The notes under the pieces were generated by a model. It searched no databases. It saw only the letters and a program-made list of their open reading frames with translations, and was not told the origin of the DNA. Shown one piece after another: positions 55,356 through 63,304 of a stretch of 64,000 bases of DNA. The stretch lies in NCBI GenBank assembly GCA_018241445.1, contig JAFEDT010000006.1, forward strand, positions 248,001-312,000, written 5' to 3'. The position numbers and the translations under genes are program-made. This DNA comes from Pseudomonadota bacterium. Its GTDB lineage: Bacteria > Pseudomonadota > Gammaproteobacteria > Steroidobacterales > Steroidobacteraceae. Each line of letters opens with the position of its first letter. The stretch's first letter is position 1.

Positions 55356-56735
55356 ATGAATCAACCCGCCAGCGTTCCCATCGCGTCGCTCACGGATCTC
55401 GTTGCCGCCCTTTCCCAGGCGCAACCCTGCACCCTCGAACTGAACACCTCCGTGGCGTGCCCATTCGCCATCACCCTGCCGCCCGGATTTGCGCTGACGG
55501 GCAAGGACAAGGACACCTGTATTCTCGTTTTCGGCAACGGCGACGGCATCGGGCTCACCGCCAACAACCGTGTAGCCAACCTCAGCGTCATCGCCACGCC
55601 GGCGGCCCGTGCCATCTTCACGCAGACGGGTTTCGCCGACATGGGCGAAATCACGCTCGAGGACCTGAGCGTCACCGGACAGGTCTCCATCATCACCCGC
55701 GGCGGAACCCGCAGCCTGAAGCTGCGCGTGGACAAGCTGCACATCGGCTCATGCGACAGCCGCCGCTACAGCGAGCAGCCGCAAAAGTACGGCGTCAACG
55801 TCTACCAGGGAGCCTTGACCGTCTACAACTTCAGCGGCGACGCTCAATCGAACATCCACGCCTCGCTCACCAACATTTCCGTGGGCGCAAGAAACGCCCC
55901 GGTGCTCGGTTCAGGCATCTTTGTGAGCGGCTTCGGTGACCAGGGCGGTTGGGTGCAACTCGACAGGCTCACGACCGGCGCGGTCTATTCCTGCGGCATG
56001 CTGCCCTACGGCACCGCCGACATCATCACCGCCGGCGTCTTCATCGTCTACGGTGCCAGCGCGAAGCTGGTGGAACACTTCGGCGAAGTCGTCACCTATG
56101 GAGTGAACGACATGGTCCTGGACACCTGGGGCACGGTCGAGACCTGGCTGGCGCATGCGCCGGTGGTCTCTTATGGACCCAGCGGCATCGGCTTCGTCAA
56201 CTTCGGCACCGTTCACGACTTCGTCGCCGAACGGGAGATCATCACCCACGGCCTGGGTGCGCGCGGCTTCAACCAGTACGACGGTACGGTAAAGAGCATC
56301 CGCTTCAAGTCCATCGAGACCTTCGGCGACGGCTCCATCGGCATCCAGGTGAGCAAGCCGGTCGGCAGCATCCTGGTGGATGAAAGCATCGTCACCCATG
56401 GCTCGGTCGGCAATACCCTCGTCAAGGGTGTCAACATGCAGCTGCCGGCCGAGGCCTTCAGCGTCAAGCCTGGCGGCAGCGTCGCAACGCTGACGGTGAA
56501 GGGCGACCTCGTCACCCATGGGGCAAATGTCGCCACCTACGCCGTCGAAGGGGGCAAGGTGAGCGCCCTCGACATCCAGGGCAGGGTACTCGCACATGGA
56601 CAGAATTCCAGCGCCGTACTGGTCACGAACAGGGGCTCCACGCCGCTGACCAACGTGCGCGCCAGCGCGCCGGCCGGCAAGGCCCTGGTGGTGGACGACG
56701 GCGAGGTGACCGACCGGACCGGGTTATCGGTCTGA
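55356..56735 (+). CDS. predicted right-handed beta-helix protein, function unknown
   Basis: A 459-residue protein without signal peptide or membrane segment. From ~60 on the sequence consists of short beta-strand turns: repeated runs such as HGLGARGFNQYDGTVKSIRF, THGSVGNTLVKGVNMQL, THGANVATYAVEGGKVSALD and AHGQNSSAVLVTNRG, with (V/I)-(T/A)-H-G at turn positions. This is the look of a pectin-lyase-like solenoid, probably carbohydrate-binding or adhesive. No catalytic residues assigned. ATG 55356 follows GGAGCG. It is 35 bases upstream of the Vps10-like gene and may be cotranscribed. Confidence 0.7.
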   Translation: MNQPASVPIASLTDLVAALSQAQPCTLELNTSVACPFAITLPPGFALTGKDKDTCILVFGNGDGIGLTANNRVANLSVIATPAARAIFTQTGFADMGEITLEDLSVTGQVSIITRGGTRSLKLRVDKLHIGSCDSRRYSEQPQKYGVNVYQGALTVYNFSGDAQSNIHASLTNISVGARNAPVLGSGIFVSGFGDQGGWVQLDRLTTGAVYSCGMLPYGTADIITAGVFIVYGASAKLVEHFGEVVTYGVNDMVLDTWGTVETWLAHAPVVSYGPSGIGFVNFGTVHDFVAEREIITHGLGARGFNQYDGTVKSIRFKSIETFGDGSIGIQVSKPVGSILVDESIVTHGSVGNTLVKGVNMQLPAEAFSVKPGGSVATLTVKGDLVTHGANVATYAVEGGKVSALDIQGRVLAHGQNSSAVLVTNRGSTPLTNVRASAPAGKALVVDDGEVTDRTGLSV

Positions 56736-56770
56736 TAAGCTGCCCGGCTTTGACGGAAGGTCCACGCGCC

Positions 56771-59700
56771 ATGTTCCCAAAACCCGGTGATTTGTTGCTG
56801 GCCTGTTGCTTGCTCATAGCCGTGCCCATTGCTGCCGCGGCAACCGGCAGCGCCGGCGCGCGCGTCCCCGAACCGGCTTTCAACGCGTTGCAGTGGCGCA
56901 GCATCGGTCCGTATCGCGGCGGCCGCGTGGTCAGCGTCGCCGGGGTTCCAGGCTCACCGAATACCTTTTACTTCGGCGCAGCCGCGGGGGGTGTCTGGAA
57001 GAGCGTGGACGCAGGCGGCACCTGGAAGCCGATATTCGATGACGTCAAAACGACTGCTTCAATCGGCGCGATCGCGGTAGCGCCCAGCGATCCAGGCATC
57101 ATCTATGTGGGCACGGGAGAGGGAAATCTTCGCGGCGACGTTACATGGGGTGCGGGGGTCTTCAAGTCAACTGACGCGGGCGCGACCTGGACCCATGTTG
57201 GCCTGGACGACACGCGCCAGATTGGCGCGCTGATCGTGGACCCGCACGACCCCAACGTGGTACTGGTCGCGGCGATCGGGCACGCCTTCGGCCCGAACAC
57301 CGAGCGTGGGGTGTTCCGCACCGTCAATGGCGGCAAGACCTGGAGCCGTGTGCTCTACAAGGATGAGTTTACCGGGGCCATTGACCTGGTGGCGGATCCG
57401 CACAATCCGAAGATCGTATACGCGGCCTTGTGGCAAGTGCGGCGGCAGCCCTGGACATTTGCAAGCGGCGGGCCGGGCAGCGGGCTGTACCGCTCCACCG
57501 ATGGCGGCCTGACCTGGTCACACCTCACCGGACACGGGTTGCCGGCCGGCATCCTCGGGCGCATCGACGTGGCGATCTCCCCGGTCGACTCGAACCGCGT
57601 TTATGCGATGATCGAGGCCAGGGAAGGCGGCCTGTACCGCTCGGACGATGCCGGGAGCACGTGGCGCCGTATCAACGACGACGGGCGCATTCGACAACGT
57701 GCCTGGTACTTCTCCAAGATCTACGCCGATACCAAAGCGCTCGACACCGTCTATGCGCTCAACACCGGCATGCTGCGGTCGGTGGACGGCGGCAAGACTT
57801 TCAACCTGGTGTCGGCGACCCATGGCGACCACCATGCGCTGTGGATTGATCCCAACAATGCCAACAGCCTGATCAACGGCAACGATGGTGGCGCCAGCGT
57901 CTCACTCGATGGTGGCAAGACCTGGTCCACCCAGGACAACCAGCCCACCGCCCAGTTCTACCACGTGGCGACGGACCAGCGGTTTCCCTACTACGTCTAC
58001 GGCGCGCAGCAGGACAACACCAACCTGGCGATCGCCAGCGCCGCTGCCGAGGGGGTGATCGGGCCGCGCGACTGGTATCCGGCGGGCGGCGGCGAGTCCG
58101 GGTTCGTGGTCCCGGATGCGCGCGATCCGGACATTGTTTACAGCAGCTCGGAAAACCAGTACGCGCGCTTCAACCGGCATGCAATGCAGTCGCAATCGAT
58201 CAGCCCGGATCCCATCGACAATTCCGGCCATCCGGCCAGCGAACTCGACCACCGCTTCAACTGGACCGCGCCGCTGATGCTCTCGCCGCATGATCCAGAT
58301 GGCCTGTATGCGGCGTCGGAGGTGGTGTGGAAGTCCACCAACCAGGGCATGAGCTGGAAGATCATCAGTCCGGACCTCACACGCAACGACAGGACGAAAC
58401 AAACCGCCTCGGGCGGCCCGCTGACCAAGGACATCACCAGCGTCGAGTACTACGACACCATCTTCGCACTCGCCGAGTCGCCGCTTAAGCAGGGGAAGCT
58501 GTGGGTGGGGACCGACGATGGCCTCGTGCAGATGACCGAGGATGACGGGGCGCACTGGCACAATGTCACGCCCGCGCAAATGCCGGCGTGGAGCACGGTG
58601 AGCATGACAGAGCCGTCGCACTTCGACGCCGCCCGAGCCTACATTGCTGTCGATCGCCACCGGCTTGACGACATCGCACCGTATGCCTGGAAGACGACCG
58701 ACAACGGCAAGACCTGGAGCGCCATCGCCGCCGGCCTGCCGGCCGGCGCCGTGGTGCACGTGGTGCGCGAAGACCCGGTGCGCCGTGGACTGCTGTACGC
58801 CGGCACGGAACTGGGCGTATTCGTGTCTTTCGACGACGGCGCGCACTGGTCTGCATTACAGAAAAACCTGCCGGTAGCGCCCATCCACGATCTGGATGTA
58901 CATGGCGATGACCTCGTGGCGGCGACCCATGGGCGCGCGTTCTGGATCCTCGACGACCTGACGCCGCTGCGGCAAGCGCAGGCGGGGGCACAGGCGCCGG
59001 TGCTGTATGTGCCCGAAAACGCCGTGCGCCTCTACTATCCGGATGAAGTGAACACACGTCGCCCCGTGGGCCAGAACCCCCCCGCCGGGGCCATCATCGA
59101 CTACGTGCTCGACAGTGCTGCGGCCTCGGAGCTGACCGTGGACATCCTGAGCGCCCAGGGTCAACTGGTTCGACATTTGTCCAGCACCAGGACGAACAAG
59201 GAGGTGCAGCCGCCAGAGTGGCCCGACCGTATCGTACCCAGCGACCTGATACCCGCGCATGCCGGCATGAATCGCATGGTCTGGGATTTGCGGTGGGATG
59301 ACCCGGTGCAGATTCCCGGCGCCTTCTACGAGGACCAGGCGCCTCGCGGGCCCATCGTCGCGCCGGGCCGCTACCAGGTGCGGCTGAAGCTGGGGGACGA
59401 AACGCGAACGGCAAATCTGGTCGTCGTCGCCGATCCGCGGGTGGCCCACAGCGAGGCCGGTATTGCAGCGAAGACTGCACTGGCGCTGGCCACATACCAT
59501 GACATCGACGCCCTGCACCGCGCCGTGAACGACATTCGCGCGCAGCGCGCCAGACTCAAGGGCAACTCAGCGGCGCGGGGCCGGGACGCGAAGCTGCAGG
59601 AGATCGAGGAGACCCTCATGCAGGTGAACATGAACGGCTCCGAAGCCAACCTCGCCTTTCCCGGCATGCTGAATGAGCAATACGCGGCGTTCGCAGCAAC

Positions 59701-59812
59701 CCTGGAGGATGCGGACACGCCCCCTACGCAGCAGCAGCAGGCTTTGTACCGTTCCTTGCACAGTAAGCTCGAAGCTCAACTTGCGGCGTGGCGCTCACTG
59801 AGCCCGAGTTAG
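56771..59812 (+). CDS. secreted Vps10/BNR-repeat beta-propeller protein
   Basis: A 1013-residue exported protein (signal LLLACCLLIAVPIAAAATG) with many sortilin/BNR-type repeats: GGVWKSVDAGGTWKPI, GVFKSTDAGATWTHVG, GVFRTVNGGKTWSRV, GLYRSTDGGLTWSHL, GLYRSDDAGSTWRRI, VSLDGGKTWSTQ. Asp-box SxDxGxTW motifs define the blades of one or two large propellers (to ~700). The last ~300 residues hold a beta domain (VRLYYPDEVNTRR) and a charged helical tail (RAQRARLKGNSAARGRDAKLQEIEE). Related proteins are annotated as glycosyl hydrolases without proven activity. GGAAGG precedes ATG 56771. Confidence 0.87.
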   Translation: MFPKPGDLLLACCLLIAVPIAAAATGSAGARVPEPAFNALQWRSIGPYRGGRVVSVAGVPGSPNTFYFGAAAGGVWKSVDAGGTWKPIFDDVKTTASIGAIAVAPSDPGIIYVGTGEGNLRGDVTWGAGVFKSTDAGATWTHVGLDDTRQIGALIVDPHDPNVVLVAAIGHAFGPNTERGVFRTVNGGKTWSRVLYKDEFTGAIDLVADPHNPKIVYAALWQVRRQPWTFASGGPGSGLYRSTDGGLTWSHLTGHGLPAGILGRIDVAISPVDSNRVYAMIEAREGGLYRSDDAGSTWRRINDDGRIRQRAWYFSKIYADTKALDTVYALNTGMLRSVDGGKTFNLVSATHGDHHALWIDPNNANSLINGNDGGASVSLDGGKTWSTQDNQPTAQFYHVATDQRFPYYVYGAQQDNTNLAIASAAAEGVIGPRDWYPAGGGESGFVVPDARDPDIVYSSSENQYARFNRHAMQSQSISPDPIDNSGHPASELDHRFNWTAPLMLSPHDPDGLYAASEVVWKSTNQGMSWKIISPDLTRNDRTKQTASGGPLTKDITSVEYYDTIFALAESPLKQGKLWVGTDDGLVQMTEDDGAHWHNVTPAQMPAWSTVSMTEPSHFDAARAYIAVDRHRLDDIAPYAWKTTDNGKTWSAIAAGLPAGAVVHVVREDPVRRGLLYAGTELGVFVSFDDGAHWSALQKNLPVAPIHDLDVHGDDLVAATHGRAFWILDDLTPLRQAQAGAQAPVLYVPENAVRLYYPDEVNTRRPVGQNPPAGAIIDYVLDSAAASELTVDILSAQGQLVRHLSSTRTNKEVQPPEWPDRIVPSDLIPAHAGMNRMVWDLRWDDPVQIPGAFYEDQAPRGPIVAPGRYQVRLKLGDETRTANLVVVADPRVAHSEAGIAAKTALALATYHDIDALHRAVNDIRAQRARLKGNSAARGRDAKLQEIEETLMQVNMNGSEANLAFPGMLNEQYAAFAATLEDADTPPTQQQQALYRSLHSKLEAQLAAWRSLSPS

Positions 59813-59833
59813 CATCGAGGACTTCGTACTGAG

Positions 59834-60142
59834 ATGACGCACGTCTCTTCAAGCGAAAATGGAATGACTCTGACGTCCGGCCAACTGGACGCTTATCTGG
59901 CAAGGATCGGGGTCGGCCGGCCGGCAAACGCGCTGGCGATCCTGCGGCATACCCCGGATGGCTATGTCGCCCTAAAGAATGATTGCCTGCGCAGCGTGAC
60001 GGCAGTCAGCCTCAGCGAACAGCGCATCACGAGCGCGGACCATCTCGCGGACACGTTCACTGCGATTTTCAACCTCGACGTTCCAAAGTCTGGCCACGTC
60101 TGGGAAAAAATCCAGACGGTCGGCCGCGACAAGGCCACCTGA
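59834..60142 (+). pseudogene. internally deleted arylamine N-acetyltransferase relic
   Basis: A 102-residue frame in which the start (GQLDAYLARIGVGRPAN) resembles the N-terminal helix of arylamine N-acetyltransferases (LDAYLARIGxxGP), while the remainder (HTPDGYVALKNDCLRSV then EQRITSADHLADTFTAIFNLDVP) resembles their C-terminal end. The central ~170 residues, including the Cys-His-Asp triad, are missing, in frame. No acetyltransferase activity is possible. It could still be expressed as a short protein. It begins 21 bases after the propeller gene stop. Confidence 0.5.
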
Positions 60143-60199
60143 GCAGGCCCTCCCTGACACCGATATGCGTTCTGGCGGCAGCGGAATCAACCCGCACCG

Positions 60200-60481
60200 C
60201 TACTTCTTCAGGTACTGATGGACGATATCCACGAGTTCTTCCGCGGCTTCCGTTCGCGGATCATCGCGCCGCACCTCCGGGTCGATCATGTGCTCGCGGA
60301 TGTGATCCTCGATCACCTCGGCAATGAACCCGTCCAGGGCCCCGCGACAGGAGGTGGCCTGCTGCAGCACGCCGGAACACTCTTCGTCTGCCGCCACCGC
60401 CCGTTCGATGGCCTCAATCTGGCCGCGGATCCGGCGCAGACGCACCAGCAGTTTGGTCTTCTCTTTCGATACATGGCCCAT
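60200..60481 (-). CDS. rcnR: RcnR/FrmR family metal-sensing repressor, RcnR-type fingerprint
   Basis: A 93-residue all-helical repressor of the CsoR/RcnR/FrmR family: KTKLLVRLRRIRGQIEAIERAVAADEECSGVLQQATSCRGALDGFIAEVIEDHIREHM. The metal fingerprint is H3, C35, H60, H64, the set used by RcnR for Ni(II)/Co(II), rather than C-H-C of copper CsoR or C-H-E of formaldehyde FrmR. A further Cys is at 45. It diverges from a porin and a broken NRAMP gene and faces a G-tract operator at 60508-60533, about 27 bases before its start. Confidence 0.88.
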   Translation of the reverse strand: MGHVSKEKTKLLVRLRRIRGQIEAIERAVAADEECSGVLQQATSCRGALDGFIAEVIEDHIREHMIDPEVRRDDPRTEAAEELVDIVHQYLKK

Positions 60482-60507
60482 AGGAACGATCTCGCGCTTG
60501 CGTAGAT

Positions 60508-60533
60508 AGTAAGGGGGGGTATATATTACTCCC
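60508..60533. promoter_or_regulatory. G-tract operator of the CsoR/RcnR type
   Basis: AGTAA-GGGGGGG-TATATATTACT-CCC carries a 7-base G run flanked by A/T bases and a partial dyad (AGTAA...TTACT). Sites of this family are G/C tracts flanked by AT inverted repeats. It sits 27-52 bases upstream of the rcnR-type start, and would control that gene and possibly the divergent porin. Confidence 0.6.
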
Positions 60534-60784
60534 GTTCGGGGAACTTGTCCGGGGAGGGCGCTCGAACGTTGGCCTTTGCAGGAGACTGAACACCGCTATG
60601 GACCCTCACCCCAGGACGACGACCAAGGTCTGCGGCCGGCGCTCGACGCCGATTCGCCGCGGGACGATTGGCCGCTTCCGGGCCCTACACGACGCATCCG
60701 GAGGGTCGGCGCCCCTGCGCTGAGCCTGTGGTCATCGCTTCCGGGCTCGAGCGGCAACGCACGGGCTGATGTCGGGAGATCGAG
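60534..60784. other. leader region of porin gene, no confident gene
   Basis: A 251-base stretch between the G-tract operator and the porin start. It holds a 41-codon frame (ATG 60598 to stop 60723, MDPHPRTTTKVCGRR at its start, basic) with AGGAG about 14 bases upstream, which is too far and lacks a recognisable match. It may be 5' leader. Confidence 0.35.
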
Positions 60785-62194
60785 ATGACCGCACTGAACC
60801 TGGCCCGCCTGACCGGGCCCCTAGAGCACTTTGTCCCCAGCCGACTCAGCGGCTCCCTCGTCCGCCGGTTGGCGACGGCCACCCTGGGTGTGGTCCTGGT
60901 ATCGCCGTATGCGGCGCTCGCTGCGCAAGGCGGCGACGCCGATTCGGTCATCCTGCCAAGCGGTCGCTTCGCTCTCCATGGCCAGGTGACCTACGTCGAG
61001 CAGGAGACGAACTCCTTTGCGGCGCCCTACCGGGGACCGAACAGCCTGTCGCCCGACATCGGCCGCGAAACTGCCGATCTGACCCTGTACCTGGGTGCCC
61101 GCCTCTGGCCTGGCGCCGAGCTCTGGCTCAACCCCGAGATCGACCAGGGATTCGGCCTCGACAACACGCTGGGAGTCGCGGGATTTCCAAGCGGCGAGGC
61201 CTACAAGGTCGGCAAGAAGAAGCCGTACTTCCGGTTGCCGCGCGCTTTCGTCCGGCAGACGGTGAACGTCGGCGAGGCCTCCGACACTGTCGAAGCCTCC
61301 GCCAACCAGTTCGCCAGTACGCGCAGCTCCGATCGTTGGGTATTCACGATCGGCAAGTTCGGCGTGCCCGACGTATTCGACGTCAACCAGTACGCCCATG
61401 ACCCGCGTTCCGACTTCCTGAACTGGGCTGCCGTGGATGCAGGCTCGTTCGACTACGCGGCCGATGCCTGGGGCTTCACCGTCGGCGCCAGCGCCGAGTG
61501 GTACCACGGCGCCTGGACGCTGCGGGGCGGCTTTTTCGACCTGTCGGATGTGCCGAACAGTGAGCACCTGGAGCCAGGATTCCACGAGTTCCAGCTGATC
61601 GGCGAAGTCGAGCACCGCCACGAGCTATTGGGCCATCAGGGCAAGCTGCTCATCACCTACTTCGAGAGCCATGGTCGGATGGGCCTCCTGAACGATGCCA
61701 TGCGCCTCGCCGAAAGGACCGACACGCCGGTCGACATCAGTGCGGTGCGCCAATTCCGCACGCGTGTCGGCGTCAGCCTGAACCTCGAACAACAGCTGGC
61801 GCCGGATCTCGGCCTCTTTGCGCGCGCCGGCCAGGCCGGTGGGAACGTCGAGGCCTACGAGTTCACCGATATCGACCGTGCGATGGAACTCGGCCTCTCG
61901 CTCAAGGGGGCGCGTTGGCATCGAGGCGGCGACACCGTGGGTCTCGCCGCCATGGTCAACGGGATTTCGGCGACCCGCGAGCGCTTCCTGAACGCCGGAG
62001 GACTCGGAATCCTCGTGGGTGACGGTCAGCTCGCCCATCCGGGCGCAGAGCGGATCGTCGAGACGTACTACTCGGCAGCGCTGTACTCACAGGTGTCAGT
62101 GAGCGCGGATTTCCAACGCATCGTCAATCCCGCCTACAACCGCGACCGCGGACCGGTATCGGTGGTCGCGCTGCGATTCCACGCGCAGTTCTGA
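60785..62194 (+). CDS. OprB-like carbohydrate-selective porin
   Basis: A 469-residue outer-membrane barrel. A signal region with TATLGVVLVSPYAALAAQGG (to ~48) precedes FALHGQVTYVEQETNSFAAPYRG, IGRETADLTLYLGARLWPGAELWLNPEIDQGFGLDNTLGVAGFPSGEAYK, typical of OprB. It ends with a C-terminal aromatic VVALRFHAQF. The family passes sugars or other small solutes. The N-terminal ~30 residues before the hydrophobic core are long for a signal; an internal start is possible, but ATG 60785 has GGGAGA ahead. Gene 36 bases upstream of the broken NRAMP gene. Confidence 0.88.
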   Translation: MTALNLARLTGPLEHFVPSRLSGSLVRRLATATLGVVLVSPYAALAAQGGDADSVILPSGRFALHGQVTYVEQETNSFAAPYRGPNSLSPDIGRETADLTLYLGARLWPGAELWLNPEIDQGFGLDNTLGVAGFPSGEAYKVGKKKPYFRLPRAFVRQTVNVGEASDTVEASANQFASTRSSDRWVFTIGKFGVPDVFDVNQYAHDPRSDFLNWAAVDAGSFDYAADAWGFTVGASAEWYHGAWTLRGGFFDLSDVPNSEHLEPGFHEFQLIGEVEHRHELLGHQGKLLITYFESHGRMGLLNDAMRLAERTDTPVDISAVRQFRTRVGVSLNLEQQLAPDLGLFARAGQAGGNVEAYEFTDIDRAMELGLSLKGARWHRGGDTVGLAAMVNGISATRERFLNAGGLGILVGDGQLAHPGAERIVETYYSAALYSQVSVSADFQRIVNPAYNRDRGPVSVVALRFHAQF

Positions 62195-62229
62195 GCGACC
62201 GCGCAGACACGTTTTCCCCCTGCGAAGAG

Positions 62230-63224
62230 ATGCCGAATGATCGATTGAGGTGCACCGTGAACGACTTCAACTCCCTCGCTGCCCGGGTCGTCCACTGCGA
62301 GACCCCGACGCCCCCGACTCATGCGGCCGAGGCACCCGAGCGCCGCACAGCGGTGCTGGATGATGCGCACGTCGGCGATATCCACGGGGCCCTGGGAACG
62401 CTCAAGGCCGGCGATGTCGCCCCACGCGAAAGCTGGCGCCATCGGCTGACGACCTTCCTCGCCATCCTGGGACCGGGGCTCATCGTAATGGTCGGTGACA
62501 ACGATGCCGGGGCCTTCAGCACCTACACCCAGGCGGGCCAGAACTACGGGACCAGCTCGTGCTCGGGATCGTCATCGTTGTTGCCGGCGCCGCCACAATG
62601 ATGGCGTTCTGCGCCAAGGCATTCATGGGCACCCCCGAGTTCGGCCAGTTCCAGGACGCCGGGACCGTCGCTGCGGGCCTGGCTCACCACGTTGGCCCGG
62701 TGGCGGGCGTATTCTTCGCGATTGCGCTTATCGACGCGAGCCTCATTGGCGCCGCGGCGGTTTCGCTCTCGACCGCCTACGCGGTCGGCGATGTGCTCTC
62801 GGTTCGGCACTCCCTGCACCGAGGACCGGGGCAGGCCAAACTGTTCTATGGCGTCTATTTTGGTCTGATTGCCGGCGCGGCAGCACTCGTGCTGATTCCT
62901 GGGGCGCCGCTCGGTCTGCTCACCAATGCCGTTCAGACCCTCGCCGGCGTCCTGCTGCCGAGTGCCACCGTGTTTCTCCTGCTCCTGTGCAATGACGAGG
63001 CCGTACTGGGACCGTGGGTGAACTCTCGCCGTGTGAATATCGCGAGGGCTGATTCCTCGGTCATGCAGCGTTGGCGCATGCCACCGATGGAGACGCTCGC
63101 GCCGCTTCGCCTGTCGCCCATGAACCGCCTGTGGATGATCGTCCTTCGGGGATACCTGCTGATCGCCATCGTGATGGTCGTCGTGCGGGTCCTGCAGGTC
63201 ACTTCAGGCGCCAACCACAGTTGA
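62230..63224 (+). pseudogene. NRAMP-family metal transporter, internal deletion and frameshift
   Basis: The first frame (62230-62601) gives an N-terminal part ending in ILGPGLIVMVGDNDAGAFST-YTQAGQNYGTS, matching helix 1 of NRAMP-related transporters (here DNDAG rather than DPGN). The second frame (62559-63224) gives the C-terminal half: DQLVLGIVIVVAGAATMM, PEFGQFQDAGTVAAGL, DASLIGAAAVSLSTAYAVGDVLSVRHSLHRG, LAGVLLPSATVFLLLLCNDEAVLGPWVNSR. Between Gly-Thr of NYGT and DQLVLG the central helices (well over 100 residues) are missing and the frame shifts by two near 62550-62556 at GGGACCAG. Full-length proteins of the family exceed 400 residues. A non-functional relic. Confidence 0.85.
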
Positions 63225-63304
63225 TCGACAGCAAACAGCGCGCCCGTTGGTGGTACTCCCTGGCCCGGTCCAGCGGCACGTCTGAGAAACTAAAATCCTT
63301 GTGT

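Noticed and set aside
60576..60788. 70-codon TTG-start frame before the porin
   Set aside because: No ribosome site, no family, Pro/Arg-rich; treated as leader.
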